Assembly: GCA_040307645.1 (NCBI GenBank)
Contig: JAWRJF010000077.1
Span: forward strand, 1 to 8,303
Origin: JAVXAG01 sp040307645
GTDB taxonomy: Bacteria > Bacillota > Clostridia > Peptostreptococcales > Anaerovoracaceae
Length of the DNA stretch: 8,303 nt
Direction: 5' to 3'
A program made the translations under genes and the position numbers. The notes beneath the pieces were generated by a model. The model did no database searches. It had not been told where the DNA came from and saw only the letters and a program-made list of their open reading frames with translations. Positions 1 through 7,845 of the stretch are shown here, piece after piece; position 1 is the stretch's first letter, and every line of letters begins with the position of its first letter.

Positions 1-900
1 TATCCTAAACTACTTTTAAAACAAAATTACGATAGGGTTATATTAGTGACAAATTCCACTTTATTTTTTGTTTTGAAAAATAAAAAAGTATTTAATAAAT
101 ACAAAGATAAGGTTGTTTACTATTTACATAATGAAGTAAGATCTTTATTTCGATGTCAGCGAGAAGCGGCGTCCATACACAGCTTAATTGGCATCAGCGA
201 ATTTGTTATCAATTCATTCAGGAGAGAGATCAATGCTATTAGTTTTAACAATTGTTTTATCTTGAAGAATTGTATTGATACTAACATATTTGGCATTTCC
301 GATATACAGAAGGAAGCTGAATTAAAAAAGAGGTTTCACATCGTGGAAGATGATTTTATAGTAGTATTTGCTGGGAGAATAGTAAAAGAGAAGGGCGCTT
401 TGGAGGTAGTAAAGGCAGTAAAAGAATGTAGAAGAAGTAATATAAAATTAATAATTGTAGGAGGAGGATTTTACAGTAGTGATGTTGTGGATAAATATTC
501 ACTTAAACTAAGAAAAGAGGCAGAAAAAAATTCTGACAGGATTATATTTACAAATTATATTGATTACAATGATATGCCATCAATATATGCAATAAGTGAT
601 GTGGCTGTCCTACCCTCCATATGGGATGAACCAGCAGGAATGACAATGATAGAGGCTGCTATAAGCGGCACTCCTTTAATTACTACTAATTCCGGAGGCA
701 TTCCAGAGTATATTCCTCGAAATGCTGCAATAATCCTTAATAGAGATGAGCATTTAATTTCCAATATTGCGAAATCAATATGCAAATTAATGGATGACGA
801 AAGACTGCGTTATAAATTAGCTGCTGAAGGAAAAAAACTACGTCAGGATTTGAATCTTAAATCTTACTACTATAACTTTGTTAAAATCATAAAGAAATAG
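1..900 (+). CDS. GT4-type glycosyltransferase (GT-B fold), 5' end cut by the window edge
   Basis: Likely transfers a sugar from a nucleotide-sugar donor to the growing lipid-linked repeat unit at the cytoplasmic membrane face. The frame is open from base 1, with no stop upstream of the GTG at 46. The 15 extra codons read as a typical Rossmann strand and loop (YDRVILVTNST) leading into an HNE segment (window residues 43-45), so the gene starts outside the window and GTG46 is not the real start. In view are 299 residues: the end of the acceptor-side domain and the whole C-terminal nucleotide-sugar domain. Markers are FAGRIVKEKG (123-132), an E-x7-E motif with Glu codons at 628 and 652, and the downstream GTPLITTNSGGIPEYI stretch. 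These are family hallmarks of retaining GT4 enzymes. Donor and acceptor sugars cannot be read from the sequence. It is the first visible gene of the operon, 26 bases before the next. Confidence 0.88.
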   Translation, partial: YPKLLLKQNYDRVILVTNSTLFFVLKNKKVFNKYKDKVVYYLHNEVRSLFRCQREAASIHSLIGISEFVINSFRREINAISFNNCFILKNCIDTNIFGISDIQKEAELKKRFHIVEDDFIVVFAGRIVKEKGALEVVKAVKECRRSNIKLIIVGGGFYSSDVVDKYSLKLRKEAEKNSDRIIFTNYIDYNDMPSIYAISDVAVLPSIWDEPAGMTMIEAAISGTPLITTNSGGIPEYIPRNAAIILNRDEHLISNIAKSICKLMDDERLRYKLAAEGKKLRQDLNLKSYYYNFVKIIKK

Positions 901-926
901 AATCTTATTAAGAAAGAGTTTGAGAT

Positions 927-1841
927 ATGGCCCCAAAAGTATTGATCTTGATGTCTACATATAATGGCGGAGAAAGAATAAGGCGTCAGATTCAAAGTAT
1001 TATAAATCAAAAAGGAATAGAAACCCACTTACTAATTAGGGATGATGGCTCTGATTCAGAAACAGAGAGGTTATTACAGCATGTTAGTAATATTTGGAAT
1101 GAAAGAATCACATGTATTTATGGGACAAATATTGGATGGAAAAGGAGTTTCATGGAATTACTATTTCTATCGAATGATAATTTCGATTATTATGGTTTTT
1201 CTGATCAGGATGATCTATGGTTTGAAAATAAAATATCCTTCTGCATCCATAAGATGAATGATGACAACTATGATGGTGTCAAGCTATCTCATTGTAATTG
1301 TTTGTCAGTAAATGAAATGTTGGAACGAAGGAAGGAACAAGAGCCAAGAAGGCCTTATCCATCGTGTCATAAAGCCGCGATTGCAACAGAGTATTTTCAA
1401 GGATGCGGAATGTTGTGGAATAAGGATGCTATGAAATTAATTAAATTGTATCATCCTCAGAATTTATCCTTGGCCCATGATTATTGGGTAGGATTAGTTT
1501 GCTATCTTTTTGGTAAGGTTTATTTTTTAGAGTCTCCTCAATTTTTTCATATAAGATACGATAACAATTCATCAGAAGACGGCAATGTGTTACGTGGAAG
1601 AATCCAACGTATAAAACTCTTTATAAGTAAGTCCAATCCTTATATGAATCCAGCCAAAGATTTGTTGAGAGGGTATCATGATTATTTAACAGAAGAGGAT
1701 TACAAATTTTGTTCTATATTAGCTAATTATAAAGTCAATTATAAGTACAGAGTAATTTTGTTTTTGGATTGTAAATTTAAACGCCCATCAAAGGCGGCAA
1801 GTCTTTTACTAAAATGTGCAATTTTATCAGGCCGCTACTAG
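927..1841 (+). CDS. GT2-family glycosyltransferase (GT-A fold, rhamnosyltransferase-like)
   Basis: A 304-residue inverting-type glycosyltransferase that should add one sugar to the repeat unit in the cytoplasm. The N-terminus, with STYNGGERIRRQIQSI (10-25), is the classic GT2 donor-binding start. RDDGS (38-42) supplies nucleotide-binding aspartates. FSDQDDLW (91-98) holds the DxD-like metal site, and HDYW (184-187) sits where GT2 enzymes carry their catalytic-base region. The overall pattern resembles proteins labelled rhamnosyltransferase in O-antigen and capsule loci, but the sugar cannot be assigned. The last ~100 residues are basic and aromatic, with no convincing membrane helix. The ATG is preceded by a weak purine-rich site (AGAAAGAG, 911-918). 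It lies 26 bases after the upstream gene and 45 before the polymerase gene. I saw no truncation or frameshift. Confidence 0.9.
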   Translation: MAPKVLILMSTYNGGERIRRQIQSIINQKGIETHLLIRDDGSDSETERLLQHVSNIWNERITCIYGTNIGWKRSFMELLFLSNDNFDYYGFSDQDDLWFENKISFCIHKMNDDNYDGVKLSHCNCLSVNEMLERRKEQEPRRPYPSCHKAAIATEYFQGCGMLWNKDAMKLIKLYHPQNLSLAHDYWVGLVCYLFGKVYFLESPQFFHIRYDNNSSEDGNVLRGRIQRIKLFISKSNPYMNPAKDLLRGYHDYLTEEDYKFCSILANYKVNYKYRVILFLDCKFKRPSKAASLLLKCAILSGRY

Positions 1842-1869
1842 TATTTTATAAGTATGCCTTTAGATATAT

Positions 1870-1876
1870 GAGGTGA
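1870..1876 (+). promoter_or_regulatory. Strong ribosome binding site for the polymerase gene
   Basis: GAGGTGA lies 10 bases before the ATG at 1887 and closely matches the anti-Shine-Dalgarno complement. It fixes that start codon and is stronger than the site before the preceding GT2 gene. Confidence 0.7.
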
Positions 1877-1886
1877 CCAAATTATT

Positions 1887-3152
1887 ATGCTGAAGATCAA
1901 CTTTAATTACAAAAAAGCAGGATTTAATTGTATTTTTTTTATCTGTCTACTATATATACTAATGAGGCCTGTACTGATTACTTATATAACCCCTGTTTTC
2001 AAATATTTATTTATTTTAACAATAATTATAACCTTTATGATAGCAATATCACATAAAAAAATTATAACCTTAATCGGTTTTAAAGAAATCATTTGCTTGA
2101 CACTATTTTATGTATATGTCGTGGTCAATAGCTGGTATTTTGGCGATTCAGAATTGCTTTATTACGGATTAGAAAGATATATTTTCCTAACGCTTCCAAT
2201 TTTTATTATTCCTTTAATAAATACAAGAATAAATTGGCTATATGTGCTGAAGTGCTTAACTGCTTTTGGGATAATTGATTCATTAATATCTATATATGAA
2301 TTTATAACATACAATGCTGTATTTCCACTCGCTAATATTTCGGAAGATATATCCATACAAATGTCAAACTATAAAATTATACGGACATATGGATTGAATG
2401 GTAATTACTTTTTATTGGCAGAAATCTTGTGTGTATGTGGTTTTGCTGCTTATTATTTATATAAGTTTGAAAAAAAAAGAAGTGCTTTATTTGCTTTAGT
2501 AATTATATCAATTGGAGTGTTAACTACTGGATCCCGAGGGTATTATGTGGCTTATATGGTTGGGCTATTAGTATTATATATTAGCGAAGCAAAATATCAT
2601 TATATTAGTCAATCACAATTATTTAAAGTAGTATTTATAATCTTAATAGCTTTGCTGGCATTATGGTTTTTGTTAGGTACGAATTATATGTTAGGAATAC
2701 CAAGTATAGATACAATTCTTACAAGAATGAGACAAATATTTGCATGGACAGGAGAAGATGCCAATGAAGCAAGATTAATTAAATGGCAATGGTCAAGTCA
2801 ACAGTGGAAAACTAGTTTTTGGTTTGGATATGGTGCTTGTAGTACAGATACACGTTATTCAGGCTTTATATCAGTTACTGAAAGCGGACTCCTTAAAAGA
2901 CTTGTTGAATTGGGATTAGTAGGGACTGTAATGCAATATTATACTTTTTTTCATCCACTTATTAAAGGACTAAAAGAATATAATAAAGCAATAAAGAAAA
3001 ATCCTATGGTTATATTTTTTTTGACAGTTATTCTCTGTTTTTTAGTCGAGGATTTAATTTTACAAAGATACACAGAGCTTGAATATACAATTATCTTATG
3101 GTGTTCAGTTTCATATATATCATATTGTCAAAAAGATGATGCGAAACTTTAA
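1887..3152 (+). CDS. Wzy-like polysaccharide polymerase / O-antigen ligase family membrane protein
   Basis: A 421-residue polytopic membrane protein expected to join undecaprenyl-linked repeat units on the outer face of the membrane. I count about 11 to 12 hydrophobic segments, roughly at 12-33, 36-55, 62-84, 97-111, 117-140, 172-192, 198-213, 218-233, 246-264, 340-357, 372-392 and 398-414. TGSRG (214-218) after a membrane helix is a recurrent feature of the O-antigen ligase/polymerase family. A large hydrophilic loop (about 266-335) follows and ends in TESGLLKRLVELGLVG (331-346), matching the family pattern of an acidic residue then ExGxxG before the last helices. Wzy sequences diverge strongly, so the call rests on topology, these motifs and position between glycosyltransferase and flippase genes. 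A WaaL-type ligase is less likely because this looks like a Firmicute, without lipid A. Linkage specificity is unknown. Confidence 0.82.
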   Translation: MLKINFNYKKAGFNCIFFICLLYILMRPVLITYITPVFKYLFILTIIITFMIAISHKKIITLIGFKEIICLTLFYVYVVVNSWYFGDSELLYYGLERYIFLTLPIFIIPLINTRINWLYVLKCLTAFGIIDSLISIYEFITYNAVFPLANISEDISIQMSNYKIIRTYGLNGNYFLLAEILCVCGFAAYYLYKFEKKRSALFALVIISIGVLTTGSRGYYVAYMVGLLVLYISEAKYHYISQSQLFKVVFIILIALLALWFLLGTNYMLGIPSIDTILTRMRQIFAWTGEDANEARLIKWQWSSQQWKTSFWFGYGACSTDTRYSGFISVTESGLLKRLVELGLVGTVMQYYTFFHPLIKGLKEYNKAIKKNPMVIFFLTVILCFLVEDLILQRYTELEYTIILWCSVSYISYCQKDDAKL

Positions 3153-3167
3153 TAATAAAAGCAAGAT

Positions 3168-3174
3168 GTGAGGG
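3168..3174 (+). promoter_or_regulatory. Ribosome binding site for the pyruvyl transferase family gene
   Basis: GTGAGGG lies 10 bases before the ATG at 3185, in the 32-base gap after the polymerase stop. It supports that start codon. Confidence 0.6.
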
Positions 3175-3184
3175 AAATCATTTC

Positions 3185-4396
3185 ATGAATATACTTATTA
3201 TACACGCACATACATCTAATAGGGGAGATGAAGCAGCAGTAAAATCCATGGTAGATGAGCTTCTGTTGAAATATCCAAGAGCAAATATAACCATTTCTTT
3301 GACTGGAATTACGCCCTATCCTAATTTACCAAGTCAAGTCATGCTTATAGATCGTTTTCCAAAGGTTCGAGCAAGACTGGAACAATTTGAGTTTTTCATT
3401 GCAATATTTACAAAGGGAAATTTTGTTTTTACAAAATCAGGAAAGGAGTTTCTGAATGCGGTAGAAAATGCTGATTTAGTGATACATGCCCCTGGTGGGC
3501 CATCTATCGGTGATATATACTATAAAGTGGAGATTTTATATTTATTGTGTCTTGATTTTATAAGAAAAAAAGGGAAACGATATATGTTCTATGCGCCATC
3601 CATGGGGCCATTTAAGATCACAAAACGAAATAATTTACGCAAGAAGATTCTTCTTGGAGCTCAAAAAATAATTGTGAGGGATCCTATTTCGTTACAATAC
3701 ATAAAAGAACTTATTCCTGATATTAATGTAATTCAGACATTAGACTCTGCCCTCCAACATGATATTGATATTGTTACAAATAAGAATAAGTATTTACAAT
3801 ATCATGGCTTACGGAACTTTGTTGAATCACATAATATGTGTATCGGAATTACAATCACTGATTTGCAATGGCACCCATTGTACAAAAATAAAGCTATTGT
3901 AAAGAATATTCCCATTATTTTTAATGAATTTATTGAAAGTAAAATAAAAGAAGGTTATGGTATTATTTTCATTCCCCAGTTATATGGAGCTGGAAATGAT
4001 ACAATTGTCATGAAAACATATATGAAAGAAAAACATACATTTATGGTTGATGCTTTTTTAGATGAATATGATGCATATTTCCAACAGTATTTAATTAGTA
4101 TCCTCCATGCTGTTGTGGGTATGCGTTACCATAGTAATATTTTTTCGGCAAAAATGGGCACGCCTTTTATATCTATTTCATATGAGCAGAAAATGAAAGG
4201 ATTTATGCAATCTATTAATATGGAGGATTATTGTATTGAGTTAGATGATATTTCCCTCCAATTATTAGATGAAAAGTATATGGTGTTAGAATCTAATTAT
4301 GAAGATTATAAAAGAACGCTTAACAACCTGCATCCCAAAATGAAGGAAGATGCTTACAAGTCAACACAAGCTGTAATTGATATTCTTGAAAATTGA
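3185..4396 (+). CDS. Polysaccharide pyruvyl transferase family protein (CsaB/PssM-like)
   Basis: A 403-residue soluble protein of the polysaccharide pyruvyl transferase family. Characterised members move pyruvate from phosphoenolpyruvate onto a sugar of a surface glycan as a ketal; the fold is GT-B-like. Seen here: the N-terminal strand followed by NRGDEA (12-17), the family N-x-GDE signature; HAPGGPSIGD (101-110); YAPSMGPF (136-143); a conserved-type VRDPISLQYI (164-173); LDSAL (186-190); and the C-terminal GMRYHSNIFSAKMGTPFI (312-329) with Arg314 and His316, then YEQK (333-336). All motifs are intact and the length is normal. No signal peptide or membrane segment is seen, so it should act in the cytoplasm before flipping. 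The family is broad and many members beside glycosyltransferases have no proven activity, so pyruvylation is inference. It sits 51 bases before the nitroreductase-like gene. Confidence 0.85.
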   Translation: MNILIIHAHTSNRGDEAAVKSMVDELLLKYPRANITISLTGITPYPNLPSQVMLIDRFPKVRARLEQFEFFIAIFTKGNFVFTKSGKEFLNAVENADLVIHAPGGPSIGDIYYKVEILYLLCLDFIRKKGKRYMFYAPSMGPFKITKRNNLRKKILLGAQKIIVRDPISLQYIKELIPDINVIQTLDSALQHDIDIVTNKNKYLQYHGLRNFVESHNMCIGITITDLQWHPLYKNKAIVKNIPIIFNEFIESKIKEGYGIIFIPQLYGAGNDTIVMKTYMKEKHTFMVDAFLDEYDAYFQQYLISILHAVVGMRYHSNIFSAKMGTPFISISYEQKMKGFMQSINMEDYCIELDDISLQLLDEKYMVLESNYEDYKRTLNNLHPKMKEDAYKSTQAVIDILEN

Positions 4397-4447
4397 TATA
4401 AGGATTTATTATAGGATTTTGATTATTTTAGAATACGGGGAAGGCTA

Positions 4448-5431
4448 ATGTTATCATATTTTAAAGAAAAGATAAAAATTAAATTAGATCGTATCACGAT
4501 GATCAATGAATTTTATCATGATTATAAAGATTATAAAAAGTGGAATTATAACAGTCCTCATGCACGAACACAAAATGCTCAAGATGCCAGAATATTACGT
4601 CAAACACATATATTAGAGAAAGGGTTATCATTAAGTAATCCAAGAATGGGATTTGGGAAAGAAAAAATAAAGGAACTTCTATTCATGCTTGATGAGTATA
4701 TTAAAGAGGGATTTTGTACTGATGATTTTGCATTTCAAAATGCTATATGCATATTAAACCAGTATTCTTCTTTTCAAAAAAGTTTGAATTATGAGAATAC
4801 AGACTTAAGTATTAAATTAGATAGTCTAAATAAATACAGAAATTATCAATTCACTGCTGGCATTCTTCATGCTACTCGTGAAGAAATGTATAATAAAGCA
4901 CATGGTTATTTTCCGGTTTTTTTTCATAGCAGGCATTCTATTAGGCAGTTCTCTGATGAGAGTATTGATCCTGAAAAGCTAAGAAAAGCAGTGCAATTAG
5001 CTCAAAAGGCACCTACAGCATGTAATCGCCAGGCCTGTAAAGTTTACTTTTACAATGATCCTGTAATAAATAGGAAGCTTGGAGAACTTATTGCTGGTAA
5101 CAATGGATTTGAAAATGAAGTGAAGCATTATCTTGTAATTACAGCAGATATCTCTGCATTTTATAATACCTTTGAAAGAAATCAACTTTATATTGAAGCA
5201 GGTATTTTTTCAATGGCTCTAATGCAAGCCTTACATTTTTATGGTATTGCAAGTTGTGCTCTTCAAAATGGGGAATATTATAAAAAAAATCAGAGATTTA
5301 AGACAATATGCAAAAATATTCCTAAAAACGAAAAAATAGCCATATTTATTGCCATTGGTATGTATAAAGAAGAATTTAATTATGCTGTTTCTAAACGAAA
5401 AAATATTAATAGTGTTTTAATAAGGGACTGA
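4448..5431 (+). CDS. Nitroreductase-family flavoprotein with ~155-residue N-terminal extension
   Basis: A 327-residue protein whose C-terminal half (about 158-310) looks like an FMN-binding nitroreductase. SRHSIRQFSDE (161-171) matches the Arg-Ser-x-Arg FMN-phosphate motif, followed by EKLRKAVQLAQKAPTACNRQ (176-195). The helix YIEAGIFSMALMQALHFYGIASC (248-270, key residues Glu250, Gly252, Cys270) is the usual dimer and flavin-contacting stretch, and IAIGMY (301-306) is the usual end strand. The N-terminal ~155 residues lie outside the standard fold. They are charged and helical-looking and include ILEKGLSLSNPRMGFG (55-70), a pattern I recall from other extended nitroreductases in glycan loci. 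No membrane segment is seen. Substrate and partner are unknown; a redox step on a repeat-unit sugar or donor is only a guess from context. The ATG is preceded by GGGGAAGG (4437-4444). The next gene starts 2 bases after the stop. Confidence 0.82.
   Translation: MLSYFKEKIKIKLDRITMINEFYHDYKDYKKWNYNSPHARTQNAQDARILRQTHILEKGLSLSNPRMGFGKEKIKELLFMLDEYIKEGFCTDDFAFQNAICILNQYSSFQKSLNYENTDLSIKLDSLNKYRNYQFTAGILHATREEMYNKAHGYFPVFFHSRHSIRQFSDESIDPEKLRKAVQLAQKAPTACNRQACKVYFYNDPVINRKLGELIAGNNGFENEVKHYLVITADISAFYNTFERNQLYIEAGIFSMALMQALHFYGIASCALQNGEYYKKNQRFKTICKNIPKNEKIAIFIAIGMYKEEFNYAVSKRKNINSVLIRD
5422..5427 (+). promoter_or_regulatory. Flippase ribosome binding site inside the preceding gene's end
   Basis: AAGGGA lies within the last codons of the nitroreductase-like gene, 6 bases before the ATG at 5434. 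The upstream stop codon ends at 5431, so the two genes are probably translationally coupled. Confidence 0.55.
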
Positions 5432-5433
5432 TT

Positions 5434-6828
5434 ATGAACAACCGAAATAAGGAGCTTGTAGTTAATACTTTGATTTTAGGTATTGGACAATTTATACCTA
5501 AGTTGATGACGTTAATCATTTTACCTATATTAACAATGTATTTAACAACAAATGAGTATGGTAATTATGATTTGGTTTTAAGTCTTGCGAGCTTTCTAAT
5601 ACCGATTTTAACACTTCAAATACAACAAGCTGTTTTAAGATATTTATTATCCACTTTGGAAAATGATAATAAAGATAAGTATGTCACAAGTGCACTATAT
5701 TATGTTACTGCTTCATCAGTTATTTTATTACCTATTATATTTGCTATCTTATGCGTAGTGAGGGTTAGGATAGCCATGTCCTTATCTTTTTGTATATTAT
5801 TTTTCTCAGAAACTATGTATACATTATTAGGACAAATTGTAAGGGGGTTAGGACAGAACACTAAATTTTCGATAGGTGTCATTATCTATGCCTTTGTCAA
5901 CATGCTTTTAACAATTTTATTTGTTACCATATGGAAACAGGGCCTTTTTGGTGTGGTAATATCCCTTGTTTTATCGTATATTCTTACAAATCTATATTAT
6001 ATATATGGTAGTGATATGTTTAAGCATATTCATCGAGATGCCTTTTCAAAATACAAGCTAAAAGAATTACTAGATTTTTCAATCCCTATCGTTCCCAGTT
6101 CTATAGCTCTTTGGGTTGTCAATCTGTCTGATCGGTTAGTTATAATATATTTTTTGGGTGCATCTTCCAATGGTATATACGCTGTTGCAAACAAAATTCC
6201 TGCGTTATATAATTCAGCATATAATATATTTAATTTAGCTTGGACTGAGACAGCATCAAAAGTTTCTGACGATGGGAATCCTGCGGATTACTATAGTAGA
6301 ATGTTTAGAATTTTGTTTCATTTTTTGATTGGTATAATGCTTGCTATGATTACATGTACACCCTTCATTTTTAGGCTATTGGTAAAAGGTAGTTATGGAG
6401 GTGCTTTTTTTCAGGTACCAATACTTTATGTTGGTATTTTCTTTAATAGTTTTGTCAGCTATTACAGTGGAATTTATATAGCTATGAAGAGAACAAAGGA
6501 GGTAGGCGAATCCTCAATTGCAGGAGCTCTCCTAAATATTATTATAAACATTATACTAATTAAAGAAATAGGATTATACGCCGCCTCTATATCAACGGCT
6601 TTGTCATTTGCAGTTATTGTTCTATACAGAGCCTATGACTTGAATAAGGTTATAAATATAAAGTATAATATAAAAGATATTACAATTGGTTTGCTATTCT
6701 TCATAGTGTCAAGTATGATGCTTTATTACCAATCAATATGGTCAACTGTGATCTGTCTTATTTTAGCTATTTTGTATAACTTACGGTATAACCTAATACT
6801 AATCAAAAAATTATTCTGCATGTTTTAA
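5434..6828 (+). CDS. Wzx-like polysaccharide repeat-unit flippase (MOP superfamily)
   Basis: A 464-residue polytopic protein expected to flip the undecaprenyl-linked repeat unit from the inner to the outer membrane face. The N-terminal LPILTMYLTTNEYGNYDL region (30-47) is the typical start of the polysaccharide transporter family. QIVRGLGQNTKFS (134-146) and SDRLVIIYFLGASSNGIYAV (232-251) are also characteristic. I count about 12 to 14 hydrophobic segments spread over the full length, the normal size for Wzx. The MOP superfamily fold is inferred from these motifs and topology. The gene starts 2 bases after the nitroreductase-like stop, with its ribosome binding site inside that gene. It is the last cluster gene visible. 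It appears intact, ending in a short basic tail. Substrate specificity cannot be read from the sequence. Confidence 0.9.
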   Translation: MNNRNKELVVNTLILGIGQFIPKLMTLIILPILTMYLTTNEYGNYDLVLSLASFLIPILTLQIQQAVLRYLLSTLENDNKDKYVTSALYYVTASSVILLPIIFAILCVVRVRIAMSLSFCILFFSETMYTLLGQIVRGLGQNTKFSIGVIIYAFVNMLLTILFVTIWKQGLFGVVISLVLSYILTNLYYIYGSDMFKHIHRDAFSKYKLKELLDFSIPIVPSSIALWVVNLSDRLVIIYFLGASSNGIYAVANKIPALYNSAYNIFNLAWTETASKVSDDGNPADYYSRMFRILFHFLIGIMLAMITCTPFIFRLLVKGSYGGAFFQVPILYVGIFFNSFVSYYSGIYIAMKRTKEVGESSIAGALLNIIINIILIKEIGLYAASISTALSFAVIVLYRAYDLNKVINIKYNIKDITIGLLFFIVSSMMLYYQSIWSTVICLILAILYNLRYNLILIKKLFCMF

Positions 6829-7109
6829 TATAGTCAACAAATTAATATTCATAATATATAAAATTTATTTCATAGATCTTTGATTGTGGCAAAAAAGAAA
6901 CATGTATATAAAATATAAATAACTGGGGAAAAATGTAACATCATCTAATAGCCTACTGATGGGAACGATATTAAGCTTTTCCAATTAAGAACATATAGGC
7001 TCTCCTTTAAGCATAGAGAAAGTCCTGTCCACGATGACAGGCACGCAGTATATACATATGTAAGAACTGAAGATTTATAAAAAGGGCCGAAAGCTTCTAT
7101 ATGGAAGTT
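6829..7109. other. AT-rich spacer and junction between the polysaccharide operon and IS66 remnant
   Basis: Non-genic as far as I can tell. The first ~110 bases are extremely AT-rich, then G/C rises to about 35-38% from 6961 to 7080 before the IS66 DNA. No GC-rich hairpin with a T run follows the flippase stop, so I cannot place an operon terminator. A small hairpin, CCTGTC (7024-7029) with GACAGG (7036-7041), has no T tract on either strand. ATG at 6933 behind GGGG is followed directly by TAA. Minus-strand bases 6945-7109 stay open in the tnpC frame but encode nothing IS66-like. Confidence 0.55.
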
Positions 7110-7126
7110 CATCTGCCAGTTCTTAC
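7060..7126. repeat. 10-bp perfect inverted repeat spanning the IS66 break
   Basis: GTAAGAACTG at 7060-7069 pairs exactly with CAGTTCTTAC at 7117-7126. Similarity continues as AGAT in both arms after a short mismatch (A against GC). The right arm is part of the conserved tnpC codons for GRKNW; the left arm is in the unassigned junction. It may be a hairpin, an inverted scrap of the element, or chance. Confidence 0.5.
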
Positions 7127-7845
7127 GGCCGATGCAGAATCCACGGATTGCACGTTCACTGGCATTGTTGTCAATGGGCACTTCTCCATCCGACAGAAAT
7201 ACCCTGAGATATTTTTCCTGATTCAGGGCATAGGTAAAGGCTGCTCTGAGTGTACCCTTTCGCTCAATCAAAGGCTCATTCTGTTTCAGATACGCAAACA
7301 ATGCATCCACCAATGGTTTTACTACCACTTGTCGCTGCATACGCCGTTCCCGGGCACTCAGGTCTTTCAGTTTTCCTTCTTCGCGGTAGGTAGCCTGGAT
7401 CTGCTTCATGATCAGGTACGATATGGATTCTTTTTGATGCTCTTTTGCAATGGTCTGCATGGCATCATCAAATCCACGTCTGCAATGGACCCAGTAGCCG
7501 GCTATTGTAAGATCATCCATTCGTTTTTCCACGGTATGATACACCTGATATCCGTCTGTGACACAGATCCCTTTGTAATCCTTTATGAACTTTCTGGGAT
7601 GTTCTCCTGAACGGGTCTTCTGATAATCATACAAGATAATCTGCTGCTCTTTATTCATAAAACCTGAGCGGTAGACCCACATGTAGCTTTTGGCTCCGGC
7701 ATCACGTCCATCCCGTTTTACAAGAACCGGTGTTTCGTCTGCCTGGATGACATGGAAGTCGTATAGCTTCTCGTGAAGCCGGTCATATAAGACTCCCAGA
7801 TATTCTTCCGATAGACGGATCATCCAGTTAGCCATGTTCCTCCGG

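Noticed and set aside
1042..1257. Short overlapping frames inside the glycosyltransferase, polymerase, nitroreductase and flippase genes
   Set aside because: Each is in another frame or on the opposite strand within a well-supported gene and resembles no known protein.
4398..4420. Two near-identical ATA(A)GGATTT copies in the gap before the nitroreductase-like gene
   Set aside because: Too short and AT-rich to mean more than chance; no further copies seen nearby.
6880..6912. Promoter-like TTGATT and TATATA/TATAAA boxes
   Set aside because: Spacing is 19 to 21 bases and the region is so AT-rich that such boxes are expected by chance; no gene follows on the plus strand.
6926..6938. GGGG followed by ATG TAA, a start-stop pair
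   Set aside because: No downstream gene is present for it to regulate; probably chance in AT-rich DNA.
7024..7041. CCTGTC/GACAGG hairpin as a terminator
   Set aside because: Only six base pairs, with no T run on either strand.
7101..7610. 169-codon plus-strand open frame
   Set aside because: It lies wholly antisense to well-conserved IS66 transposase code, has no recognisable domain and no good ribosome binding site.
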